DNA from: Alphaproteobacteria bacterium UBA3612
GTDB lineage: Bacteria > Pseudomonadota > Alphaproteobacteria > Sphingomonadales > Sphingomonadaceae
DNA: 12,620 bases
Assembly (NCBI GenBank): GCA_002375465.1
Contig: DFLT01000010.1
Location: 1-12,620, forward strand
Reading direction: 5' to 3'
Shown here piece by piece: positions 1 to 6,997 of the stretch. The position numbers were made by a program, and so were the translations under genes. Position 1 is the first letter of the stretch, and every line of letters begins with the position of its first letter. The notes beneath the pieces are model-generated. The model was given only the letters and a program-made list of their open reading frames with translations. It ran no database searches and was not told the DNA's origin.

Positions 1-435
1 CCGATTGAACGCCGATTGACAAGCAAAAACGCAGAACTGGTTTTTGGACGATTCGCATCGGTCTCTAACCCCGCACTCGTCTCGCGGGCGGCTCCACCGT
101 GTGGCCTTCCGCGTCTCGACCCGCCGGTTGCGATCACATGGCGGAAGGGTGATCCTGACGGCCCGCTGCAATTGGGCGGGAATTTCAACCGTCGCAATCT
201 GCCGTGGGATCGTGCTGAACCGCTTGCACTCGTGCCTCTCTCCTGCAGATCTTAAGAAAGCGGCCAGGCTGCAATCCACCAATCGGAGCAGTCGCGGACA
301 CATGAACGAACGTCAGCTTCCGGCCGGGAGTGGCTCGCCGCTGAACGACCGAGATGAGGGCGGCATTGGCCTGGGTAAGTATATGCGGTAAATGGTGGCG
401 ATCAGCAAAACGACTTCCCGCAGACGTTTGAGCCC
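1..435. other. Gene-poor flank, no supported gene
   Basis: No reading frame here looks like a real protein. The frames open on both strands are arginine- and proline-rich, typical of chance frames in GC-rich DNA, and none starts with a convincing ribosome binding site or shows a motif I recognise. The stretch begins with a short direct repeat, CCGATTGA at 1-8 and again at 12-19, separated by three bases. A weak 5-bp stem (CCCGC/GCGGG) lies near 163-181. The region is probably decayed accessory DNA left of the nucleotidyltransferase gene. No terminator is evident just downstream of that gene's stop codon. Confidence 0.5.
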
Positions 436-1422
436 TTATCGCTTCGGCTTTCGCGCGTCCCATTGCTCGAAATGAGGTTTCAGCGCATCGGGAAGCGCAT
501 CGTGAAAGGCTTTGTCGAGCCGATAATGCGGCATGATCTGCCAGACCGCGTTGAGGAGGGCGATGCCCTGCTTAAGATCCTTTGGCTTCTTCTGCGAGTT
601 CCGCTCGGGTTTCTCCGCCATCCAAAGCTTTTGCAGCGCAAACCACCGTGGGTCCGGGACCACCATTCGCGCCGCACCGCCGTCCCGAACGCCGACCACG
701 CGGTCGATCGGTCGGCCGTTGAGAAGCCATTCTTGCTCGGGTAAGGGAACGGGCCGAGGCTTGTCACGCGCAACCTGTCCACCAATCCGGCTGGGAGCAG
801 ACAAAATCTCCATTTCATAGGCCTTGGAATTGCGCGCCTGGAAAGGACGTTCGGCATTGACCGAATAGGTGGTGTCGACCTCTTTCAGCACCTTCCACAA
901 AGTCGGGCGTTGGTCGTCGGCTTCAATCGCAGTCAGGGCCATGTCGAAGTCCATCGTCTCGCTCGGAGCATCCCGGATGAACCCATTGGCCTCCAACGCA
1001 TAGGCGAGCAGTGCATTGGTGCCTACAACCATGGCTTGCGTGCCCAGAAAGCGCAGGCGGTCCGCCTCTCTCAGGATATTGCCTGCTTCTGCTGGCAACA
1101 TCGGAAGGCGCAGCGCTCGGTACAGACTGCCCTGTTCCTTGAGAGCCGCCTGGCTCTGGGAAAGCCGATCCTTCAGCTCCGCCTTTTCCGCCTTGTATTG
1201 ATCGAATTCAGCCTGCTTTTCGGAGTCCAGCGGTCCTTTGCTTTTCATGTTTCCGAGGCGGTCCGTCACCTCGTAAAGGTATTCGCGGCCCGATATTTCC
1301 TTGATGCGCATATTATAGGGCAGATCGTTCAGCACACGAAGGCTGTCCATCCAGACCTGATACGTCTGCTCCAGGTTGACGATCACTCGGGATTGTTCAT
1401 CTGAAAAGGGCTGGACTGTCAT
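436..1422 (-). CDS. GSU2403-family nucleotidyltransferase-fold protein
   Basis: A 328-residue protein that looks like the GSU2403 group of nucleotidyltransferase-fold proteins (Pfam NTP_transf_8). The central signature is visible: a VVGTNALLAY segment at about 132-141 gives the Gly-Thr-Asn of the substrate loop, and 17 residues after it comes a DFD pair (D158, D160), the expected metal-binding carboxylates. An EME segment at 203-205 may give the third acidic residue. Residues about 67-100 are rich in Lys, Glu, Gln and Leu and likely form a coiled coil; this precedes the catalytic part, so the N-terminal third is a separate helical region. The end is very basic (KPKR). The start ATG at 1422 has a GGGG-containing stretch just upstream. 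The fold is shared with type IV toxin AbiEii and with tRNA- or antibiotic-modifying enzymes, but the substrate of this group is not known to me. It has no partner gene next to it here. The family call is fairly sure; the function is open. Confidence 0.75.
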   Translation of the reverse strand: MTVQPFSDEQSRVIVNLEQTYQVWMDSLRVLNDLPYNMRIKEISGREYLYEVTDRLGNMKSKGPLDSEKQAEFDQYKAEKAELKDRLSQSQAALKEQGSLYRALRLPMLPAEAGNILREADRLRFLGTQAMVVGTNALLAYALEANGFIRDAPSETMDFDMALTAIEADDQRPTLWKVLKEVDTTYSVNAERPFQARNSKAYEMEILSAPSRIGGQVARDKPRPVPLPEQEWLLNGRPIDRVVGVRDGGAARMVVPDPRWFALQKLWMAEKPERNSQKKPKDLKQGIALLNAVWQIMPHYRLDKAFHDALPDALKPHFEQWDARKPKR

Positions 1423-2218
1423 GGGTTACCCCGCAAATACGCCGTACTACGATTATGCAGGGTAAAACCCAGAGATTCAATGGCGATTACGCAATATCGT
1501 CAGCAGATATCGGCGAGCTACTCGAGGGGCGTGGTGCCCGGCAAAGTACGAAGCCGCGCGCCCATTCTGATAGTGGTGTCCTTGATTTCAAGCAAAGCCG
1601 CCCAGCTTGCCCAGGCCAAAGTCGTGCTCCTCCTTGAGAAGCAGCTCCGCGATAGAGACGAGGCGGTCAGCCCCACCGATGCCAGCCGGGCGCTGGCGAA
1701 CCGGAACTTGCTGCGCATCGCATAGGCCTCGTCGCCCGCCTCCAGACCCAGACGGGCGCAGAGCGCAGGGACGATGTACGCCTTCTCCCGCGCAATTACG
1801 TCGGCACGGCTATTTCAAAGCTCGTTGAGTAAAGCTCGGTTTATGATGAAACACTAGAGATGGCACGCACGACTGCCAACCGCTTTCCAAAAAAAGGAAC
1901 AGGAGCGGATCGAACGTGGAGCCGCGCTGTGCCCTCGCCCGAGTCGCGAAAATTGGTGCCATTCCATGCTCCGGATTAGCTCGCAAAAGCTGCCATCTGT
2001 TCAGACGCTCGCCAGCGACGGCAACTGGGCCGGGCGCAGACCGTCCGGTACTAACTGCATAAACGAGGAAAGCTGCCATTTAACGAATGATTCGAAAGTC
2101 CGAACTCTGTCGGAAGAGCTTCGTTTTCTTGGTTTCTCCAAATCGAGCCGACATAACCTATGCGTCATCGCGAGGGCGAACGGCCGTCGGGAGCCAGGGC
2201 GAATATAGTTGAGAGCGC
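1423..2218. other. Gene-poor region with decayed remnants
   Basis: About 800 bases without an intact gene. It contains the broken coding remnant at 1588-1814, listed separately. An 11-base direct repeat AAAGCTGCCAT occurs at 1986-1996 and 2069-2079, and a small palindrome CGAAT-G-ATTCG lies at 2084-2094. Open frames elsewhere, such as 1810-2079 on the minus strand, have no motif, no ribosome binding site and low-complexity composition. No clear rho-independent terminator is visible behind the MipA-like gene, which ends at 2219. The region probably marks the border between accessory DNA and the conserved efflux locus. Confidence 0.45.
1588..1814 (-). pseudogene. C-terminal remnant of an unidentified protein, frameshifted
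   Basis: On the minus strand one frame reads smoothly from just after a TGA at 1815-1817 (EKAYIVPALCARLGLEAGDE, then AMRSKFRFASARLASV). At a run of four C on the plus strand (1671-1674) sense seems to pass to the -1 frame, which continues GADRLVSIAELLLKEEHDFG and ends at a TGA at 1588-1590. Joined, the two pieces read like an ordinary helical protein tail of about 75 residues. One missing base in the homopolymer would explain the break. There is no start codon or ribosome binding site at the right place, and the upstream end is also cut, so this is best read as the 3' end of a lost gene. I do not recognise the family. Confidence 0.4.
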
Positions 2219-2989
2219 TCAGAATCGGTATGCCACAAAAAGCGCCGCTCCCGGTTGCCAGCGGGTTGCGATCACCGGACTGTCTCCGGCGTCGCCCAGC
2301 AGATAATCGGCGGACCCGATGGCGGTCGCGGACCAGCGCCTGTCGACAATCCAGCGCACGCCGAGCGAGGCGCCCACCTGGTAAACGCCTGCATCCAAGT
2401 CATAAGGCGCGCGGTTACCGCGCAGGACCTGTTCGTCCGATATGCCGAAAAAGGCTTGGTTGAACTTAGCGCTGGCGATTCCGAGGCTGGGGCCGCCGAA
2501 CAGGAAGACGGATTGGCCGAGCGGGTGGTTGAGAGTGGCACCGAGGTCGAGTGTCGTGCCGCCGCTGCCGCCGAAATCATGCGCCAGCACCGCCCTCGCT
2601 GTGACCGAACCCAATTGCTTGGACGCGAAGATGCGGCCCTGCACGGCCGTGCCGATGTCGCCCAGACCGCGCAGGCGGACGGGATCGTCGGATTCGTCGC
2701 GATCGCCGCGGAAGAACACCGAAACTCCAGCGGTCAGCCCGGCGGCTTTGTCCTGTACAAGGTTGACCCCGAGGCCCCCGCTGCCGAAAAATATGTGGCC
2801 ATAGCGCAGGTCGAGCGCGGGGATCGGCAGCACGCGCAGGTCGTCTGCGCCTGGGTAGCGCGGGGAAAGCGCAATGCCCGGACCGATGGCGATGGAGAGT
2901 TTTTGCTCGTCTCCATCCTGCGCCGCCGCAGTGGTGGTCGTAAGCGCTAGGATGGCGAGCGTTGCCACCGACAGGGCAGGGCGCGTCAT
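2219..2989 (-). CDS. MipA/OmpV-family outer membrane protein
   Basis: A 256-residue protein with a typical signal peptide: basic start, hydrophobic stretch at about 5-20, and a likely cut after the AAA at 21-23, before QDGDE. The mature part has the alternating glycine and aromatic pattern of a beta barrel. It opens with the family-typical passage GPGIALSPRYPGADD (residues about 33-47) and ends in YRF, the terminal phenylalanine expected for outer membrane assembly. MipA in E. coli is a scaffold between a murein hydrolase and a synthase; OmpV in Vibrio is an outer membrane protein; many family members have no proven role. I chose the ATG at 2989 rather than an upstream in-frame ATG at 3091, because only 2989 places the signal peptide at the N-terminus, and because this ATG overlaps the stop of the STAS gene (ATGA, 4 bases). 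It is therefore probably translated by coupling, since no strong ribosome binding site precedes it. Confidence 0.82.
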   Translation of the reverse strand: MTRPALSVATLAILALTTTTAAAQDGDEQKLSIAIGPGIALSPRYPGADDLRVLPIPALDLRYGHIFFGSGGLGVNLVQDKAAGLTAGVSVFFRGDRDESDDPVRLRGLGDIGTAVQGRIFASKQLGSVTARAVLAHDFGGSGGTTLDLGATLNHPLGQSVFLFGGPSLGIASAKFNQAFFGISDEQVLRGNRAPYDLDAGVYQVGASLGVRWIVDRRWSATAIGSADYLLGDAGDSPVIATRWQPGAALFVAYRF

Positions 2990-3728
2990 GCTTTCAGCCA
3001 AGTGACGGCATTGGATTCTTCGTCCGCATCGAAGGTGCGGATATCGACGGGCATGAATGCGCCGACACCCTTCGCCATCGCCTCCATCCAATCGGGCGCG
3101 CCGACGATAGCGTATTTTTCCAGCTTGCCAACCAGATCGGACTTGCCGGAAATCAGCTTCGTGTCCGCCATCAGATCAGGGGCGAAGCCGCCAAAATGGC
3201 TGATGCGACCGAGGAGGCGGGTCGCGCCCGCATCGACGATGGCGCGCATGTCGGCGACAGCGGCCTTGGCGTCTTCGGCACTCAGATGCCTGTCAATCTC
3301 GAACCCGGCGAGGCGCGGGTCGTCCATCGGAAGGATGCGCCAGGCAGCGTCATGCGGTTTGGCCTCCGTGCCGCACACCCAGGCGAGGGCACGGGCCTGT
3401 TCCTTCAGGCGGAAGGTCTCATAATCGATGTTGGGGAAGAACAGGCTCTCGACGCGCGCCGCGCCGCGTACCCAGCTTTTGTCGGTGACGACGGCGACGC
3501 GGTTCAGCCGGTCGATCATCGGCCAGAGATCGCTCATGCGGCGGAACTCCGTCCGCACGGCGTCAAGGTCAGGTCGAGGCCGTCCGCCAGCTCGACATAG
3601 ACGTTGAGCGGCCCCTCTGGCGCGGCGGTGACGCTGTCCAGCATGGCGCGCATGTCGGCGTCGGTAAGCGTGCCCGATATTTTCCAGGCAATGGTATCCG
3701 CGGGCGTCGTCTCGATGCGGGTAATCAT
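2986..3728 (-). pseudogene. Tandem SpoIIAA-like (STAS) protein, broken by a one-base frameshift
   Basis: Two frames together encode one recognisable protein. The first runs from ATG 3728 (MITRIETTPADTIAWKISG) to about codon 55 near 3564-3566. The sense then continues in the -1 frame (DAVRTEFRRMSDLW onward) to the TGA at 2986. Adding one base at TTGAC (as TTGGAC) restores about 247 residues. Residues 1-118 form a SpoIIAA-like STAS domain (VYVELADG; RVAVVTDKSW; the FFP and ALAW ends). Residues about 142-247 form a second copy (IDRHLSAED; KYAIVGAPDWMEAM; ending TFDADEESNAVTWLKA). SpoIIAA-like proteins are soluble, sometimes lipid-binding or signalling proteins; the exact role is unknown. A good ribosome binding site, AGAGGA, precedes the ATG by about 7 bases. 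As written, translation stops at 3534-3536, where the TGA overlaps an in-frame ATG (3535-3537) with a GGAG 9 bases before it. The distal part could therefore still be made by reinitiation. The break is either a real mutation or a sequence error. Confidence 0.78.
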
Positions 3729-3789
3729 GAAATTGTCCTCTGGTTCGTTCGTCCGATATCACCCTGCCTAAACCTGTGTTACAATAAAT

Positions 3790-3813
3790 TCAATATACAA
3801 TGAAAGATATTGA
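3790..3813. promoter_or_regulatory. Inverted repeat overlapping the -35 box, candidate operator
   Basis: Arms of 7 bases, TCAATAT at 3790-3796 and ATATTGA at 3807-3813, are separated by 10 bases. The right arm overlaps the TTGACA (3810-3815) of the rightward promoter. A dimeric winged-helix protein such as the GbsR/MarR regulator encoded just downstream commonly binds this sort of site and represses by blocking RNA polymerase. That this regulator is the binder is an inference. Confidence 0.45.
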
Positions 3814-3824
3814 CATAAATGAAT

Positions 3825-3835
3825 CATACGGTATG
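3825..3835. promoter_or_regulatory. Short palindrome CATAC-G-GTATG
   Basis: A perfect 5-base-arm palindrome lies between the -35 box and the regulator start codon. A CGGTAT hexamer in it (3829-3834) recurs 10 bases later at 3839-3844, one helical turn on and just before the ATG. This may be a second operator half-site arrangement. It is short enough to be chance. Confidence 0.3.
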
Positions 3836-3847
3836 TAGCGGTATCAA

Positions 3848-4339
3848 ATGGGGAAATTTACGATTATGACGCATAGCCTGACGCCTGACGAAAGCGAGTT
3901 TATCGAGACGATGGGTGTCGTGTCGGAAGGCGATGGCCTTCCGCGCATTGCGGGGCGCATGTGGGGACTGCTGGTCGTCACGGGCGGAACGCTTTCTAGC
4001 GCCGAGATTGCCGAACTGCTGGAGGTGAGCCGTGGTAGCGTCAGTACGAACCTCCGCTTTCTGGAACAGCTCGGCATCGTCAGGCGCATGGCGAAACCGG
4101 GCGACCGACAGACCTATTTCACCATCCGCGACAATCCCTATTCGACACTGATGCGCGGACTCAATCAACGCGTCATTGCGAATGCCAATATGGTGCGGCG
4201 GACCATGACGAAGATCAGCGATCCCGAGGCCCGCGACCGACTGCAGGACCTGGCGACTTTCTACGAAGTGCTCGACCGCAGCTACACCGCCGCGCTGAAG
4301 GACTTCGACGCCTATAACGAACGAGCCGCGAAGGGCTGA
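3848..4339 (+). CDS. GbsR/MarR-family transcriptional regulator
   Basis: A 163-residue winged-helix regulator. The N-terminal helix contains the family-typical passage DESEFIETMGVVSEGDGLPR (14-33) and then IAGRMWGLLVV. The helix-turn-helix follows at about 49-77 (LSSAEIAELLEVSRGSVSTN as scaffold and recognition helix), with the wing at about 79-92 (RRMAKPGDRQTYF). The C-terminal helices would form the dimer interface. GbsR in Bacillus is a choline-sensing repressor, but the effectors of alphaproteobacterial relatives next to pumps are unknown. Its place as first gene of an efflux operon, one base before the outer membrane factor, argues that it is a local repressor relieved by a pump substrate. 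An alternative start is the ATG at 3866 (MTHSLTPDE); neither start has a strong ribosome binding site. Confidence 0.87.
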   Translation: MGKFTIMTHSLTPDESEFIETMGVVSEGDGLPRIAGRMWGLLVVTGGTLSSAEIAELLEVSRGSVSTNLRFLEQLGIVRRMAKPGDRQTYFTIRDNPYSTLMRGLNQRVIANANMVRRTMTKISDPEARDRLQDLATFYEVLDRSYTAALKDFDAYNERAAKG

Positions 4340-4340
4340 C

Positions 4341-5855
4341 ATGACACCTATATTTTCTCGCAGCGGGCCTCCCGCCACGGGCGCGGTCGCCCGGAAGACG
4401 CCAACGGCGATGCTGCTGGCCCTTGGCCTGCTGTCGGGTTGCGCGACCGGCGCGCCGCCACGCGCCGCCGACATTACGCTACCGGCGGTGTTCACGAAAG
4501 AAGCGCTGGGCGGACCGGCCACGGAAACGCTGGGGCAGTTCTGGACGCTATATGACGACCCGCAGCTGGCCGCGCTGACCGAGACGGCACTGCAGCAAGG
4601 CTTTAGCGTTCGCGAGGCGCTGGCGCGTCTGGATGAAGCGCGCGCGTTGCGCTCCGTGGCCATTCGTCAATTCGACCCTCAGGGCAGTCTTCAGGCGAAT
4701 ACCGATTATCGCGAAACGCAGGATCTCGATTCCAATGATAACCCGGATGTCATTCCCGGCCTGCCGCCGGGCTTCGACTTCGGAACCGGGTCCAGTGTCG
4801 GCGCGACAAAATCGGCGAGCGTGACCCTGCCGGTCAGCTGGGAACTGGACCTGTTCGGACGGCGCGGCGCGGCGCGGCGTCAGGGTGACGCCGATCTGGC
4901 CGCCGCTGCGTTCGAGGTCGAGTCCGCGCGAGCCGCCATCGCGGCGGAGGTCGCGCGGTCGCTGTTCCAGGCGCGCGGGTTCGCGGCGCAGCTGGAGGAG
5001 GCGGAGCAGACGCTGCGTATTCAGCGCGAGCTGCTGAGAATCCTCTCCATTCGCGCGGAGCGCGGCATCGCCGCGATGTCGGAAGCCGACCGTGTGGCGG
5101 GGGACGTAGCGCAGGCCGAGGCACAGGTCGCCGACCTGACCGCCGCCATCACCGCCTCCAAACGTGCCTTGCTGGCCATAGTCGGCACCGCGACGGCAAC
5201 GCTTGACAGCGTGGCGGTCACCAGCGACCTCGATCTGCCGCCCACCATTCCCGCCACCATGCCGGGCGACCTGCTGGAGCGCCGCCCCGATGTCCGCATC
5301 GCTTCCGCGCGCGTCGCCAGCGCCGCGTCCGGCGTGCGTCTTGCCGAACTCGACTTCTTCCCGCGCCTGACGCTCAATCCCGGCGTCGGCCTGTCGGTGC
5401 AGCGAGGCAGCTTTGATTCCACCACCAGCTTCTGGTCGCTGGCCGCCGGCTTTGCCGTGCCGATCCTGGACCGGGGGCGCTTGATGGCGCAGCTGCGGGC
5501 CGAGGGTGCGCGCGCCGAACAGGCCGTTCTCGCCTATGAGCGTACCGTCCAGACCGCCTTTTCGGAAAGCGATCAGGCGCTCGTCCGCCTCGCCGCCGAC
5601 CGCCGCCGCGTCGATCTGCTCGATGCCGGCCAGGTGCGCGCACGCCAGGCCTACGACGCCGCGCTGACACGCTATGAGCTTGGCTTCGCCGATCTGCAGG
5701 AGGTGCTCGATGCCGAGCGCGCCTGGCGTGCCACGCGTGCCTCGCTCACCACCGCCCGCGTCGACGCGCTGCAGCGCTCCGTTCAGCTTTTTCAGTCCTT
5801 GGGTGGCGGCTGGTCCGTCACGCCCCCCGTCTATCTTGCCCGGAACCCTTCATGA
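4341..5855 (+). CDS. RND efflux outer membrane factor, NodT-family lipoprotein
   Basis: A 504-residue outer membrane channel subunit of a tripartite efflux system, of the TolC/OprM/NodT type. The signal sequence ends in a lipobox LLSGC with the lipid-modified cysteine at residue 34. Mature residues begin ATGAPPRAAD and soon reach the WTLYDDPQLAALTETAL passage common to this family. Two OEP repeats follow, at about 60-255 and 265-485, with long heptad-rich helices (RAAIAAEVARSLFQARG; AQAEAQVADLTAAI) that build the periplasmic tunnel. The DLLERRPDVRIASARV motif near 308-323 is the usual OprM/NodT mark. A GAAGGG at 4330-4335 is a good ribosome binding site inside the end of the regulator gene. 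The length fits the family (450-510), with a slightly long N-terminal leader. Its stop overlaps the adaptor start by 4 bases. Confidence 0.92.
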   Translation: MTPIFSRSGPPATGAVARKTPTAMLLALGLLSGCATGAPPRAADITLPAVFTKEALGGPATETLGQFWTLYDDPQLAALTETALQQGFSVREALARLDEARALRSVAIRQFDPQGSLQANTDYRETQDLDSNDNPDVIPGLPPGFDFGTGSSVGATKSASVTLPVSWELDLFGRRGAARRQGDADLAAAAFEVESARAAIAAEVARSLFQARGFAAQLEEAEQTLRIQRELLRILSIRAERGIAAMSEADRVAGDVAQAEAQVADLTAAITASKRALLAIVGTATATLDSVAVTSDLDLPPTIPATMPGDLLERRPDVRIASARVASAASGVRLAELDFFPRLTLNPGVGLSVQRGSFDSTTSFWSLAAGFAVPILDRGRLMAQLRAEGARAEQAVLAYERTVQTAFSESDQALVRLAADRRRVDLLDAGQVRARQAYDAALTRYELGFADLQEVLDAERAWRATRASLTTARVDALQRSVQLFQSLGGGWSVTPPVYLARNPS

Positions 5856-6994
5856 CCCGCTTTTCCTATTTCGCGCTGCCGCTGGCGGCGCTCGCCCTTT
5901 CCGTGTCCGCCTGCGCGGATGATGCGCCAGAAATGACCGCTGCCACCGCCGAAGAGGGTGCGCGCGCCGTCAGCGTCACTGACATCGTGCTGCGGCCCAT
6001 GGCGGGCAGCTATGCCGCGTCGGGCCTCCTCGTGCCACGTGAAGAGGCCACCGTCGGCTCCGAACTCGCCGGCTACCGCGTCGCCGACGTTTTGTTCGAA
6101 GAGGGCGCCTATGTGAAACAGGGCCAGGCGTTGGCGCGGCTCGATCCCGGTCTTTTGCGCGCGAAGATCGCGCAGGCCGAGGCCAATGTCACGCAGGCGC
6201 GGGCCCAGGGAACGCAGGCGCGCAGCGAGGCGGCGCGCGTCGACGGCCTTGACGGCACGGGCGTTCTCTCCGACGAGCAGATCCAGAGCCGCCGCAGTTC
6301 CGCCGCGAGCGCGGAGGCGGGCGTCGCCGTCGCGCAGGCGCAGCTCAACGACCTGCGCGCGCAGGAGGGCCGCATGGTCATCCGTGCACCGGTATCGGGC
6401 CGCATCTTAGAGCGAGCTGTGCGCCCCGGCGATGTCTCCAGCCCCGGCACGCCCATGTTTCGCATCGCGCGCGATGGCCTGATCGAGCTCGATGCCGAGG
6501 TTCCGGAGGACGCGCTCGCGCGTATTTCGGAAGGTCAGGAAGCGGTCGTGGCTTTGCCGTCTGGCACGGAGCTGGCGGGCAATGTGCGTCTCGTCTCGCC
6601 TCGCGTCGACCCGCAGACGAAACTCGGGCGGGTGCGGGTGAAATTGCCGGCCATCGATGAACTGCGCGCCGGCGGCTATGCCAGCGCCAGCTTCACCAAT
6701 TCCACGACGCCCATCGCCGCCGTCCCCGAAAAGACCGTGCAGTTCGAGGCGAGCGGACCTTTGCTGACCGTCATCGGCGAAGACAACCGCGCGCGCCGTG
6801 TCGAGGTTAGGACCGGTGCCCGCGCCGACGGCTATGTCGCCATAGAGGACGGTCCGCCGGTCGGAACGCGCGTGGCGCTGGGCGGCGGGGCCTTCCTGCT
6901 CGACGGCGATCTCGTCGATCCGCAACCCGTCGAACCGCACGAGCCGTCATCCCGCCAGGCCACCGCACGCGCGCAGCCGCAGGACGGGAAATAG
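5852..6994 (+). CDS. RND efflux periplasmic adaptor subunit (HlyD/AcrA family)
   Basis: A 380-residue membrane fusion protein that links the inner membrane pump to the outer membrane factor. The leader ends in SVSAC, so cysteine 21 is probably lipidated and anchors the protein to the inner membrane. The first half of the lipoyl-like sandwich lies at about 55-100 (SELAGYRVADVLFEEGAYVK, then GQALARLDP). An alanine- and glutamine-rich helical hairpin spans about 100-170, and the second half (MVIRAPVSGRILERAVRPGD) about 174-208. The beta barrel follows to about 285 and the membrane-proximal domain to about 360. The tail is hydrophilic. The ATG overlaps the upstream stop (ATGA), so translation is likely coupled to the outer membrane factor. 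Only three bases separate its stop from the pump start. Confidence 0.92.
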   Translation: MTRFSYFALPLAALALSVSACADDAPEMTAATAEEGARAVSVTDIVLRPMAGSYAASGLLVPREEATVGSELAGYRVADVLFEEGAYVKQGQALARLDPGLLRAKIAQAEANVTQARAQGTQARSEAARVDGLDGTGVLSDEQIQSRRSSAASAEAGVAVAQAQLNDLRAQEGRMVIRAPVSGRILERAVRPGDVSSPGTPMFRIARDGLIELDAEVPEDALARISEGQEAVVALPSGTELAGNVRLVSPRVDPQTKLGRVRVKLPAIDELRAGGYASASFTNSTTPIAAVPEKTVQFEASGPLLTVIGEDNRARRVEVRTGARADGYVAIEDGPPVGTRVALGGGAFLLDGDLVDPQPVEPHEPSSRQATARAQPQDGK

Positions 6995-6997
6995 ATC

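Larger units (their letters stand above)
3729..3847. promoter_or_regulatory. Divergent promoter and operator region
   Basis: This 119-base gap separates the leftward STAS-MipA unit from the rightward regulator-efflux operon, and its right half is clearly more AT-rich than the genes around it. It must hold both promoters. The rightward one is suggested by a perfect TTGACA at 3810-3815. The hexamer 16 bases downstream (TATGTA, 3832-3837) matches the -10 consensus only weakly, which suggests an activator-dependent or low-level promoter. I could not settle on a leftward promoter. Confidence 0.6.

Noticed and set aside
16..391. Two overlapping short frames at the left edge
   Set aside because: Composition looks like chance frames in GC-rich DNA and there is no initiation signal. 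A decayed transposase was considered but no motif could be named.
910..1404. A 164-codon open frame on the plus strand
   Set aside because: It is antisense to the nucleotidyltransferase-fold gene.
1810..2079. An 89-codon open frame on the minus strand
   Set aside because: No ribosome binding site, no recognisable motif, and it lies in DNA with repeated short words. Not supported as a gene.
2255..2950. A 231-codon open frame on the plus strand
   Set aside because: It is antisense to the MipA/OmpV gene, whose signal peptide, barrel pattern and terminal Phe are clear.
2990..3091. Upstream ATG extending the MipA-like protein by 34 residues
   Set aside because: The extension is rich in Arg, His and Cys, belongs to the overlapping STAS gene in another frame, and would bury the signal peptide.
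3550..3570. Programmed -1 frameshifting in the STAS gene
   Set aside because: The bases at the break do not form a classic slippery heptamer and I saw no strong stem just downstream, so a lost base is the simpler reading.
2962..3600. A 212-codon open frame on the plus strand
   Set aside because: It mirrors the STAS gene on the other strand and looks like no protein.
3567..3762. N-terminal part of the long frame running through the STAS gene from 3762
   Set aside because: Its first 66 residues are an Arg/His-rich mirror of the real first frame, which has the ribosome binding site and a STAS-like sequence.
3824..4663. A 279-codon open frame on the minus strand
   Set aside because: It is antisense to the regulator and the outer membrane factor, both recognised families, and has no motif of its own.
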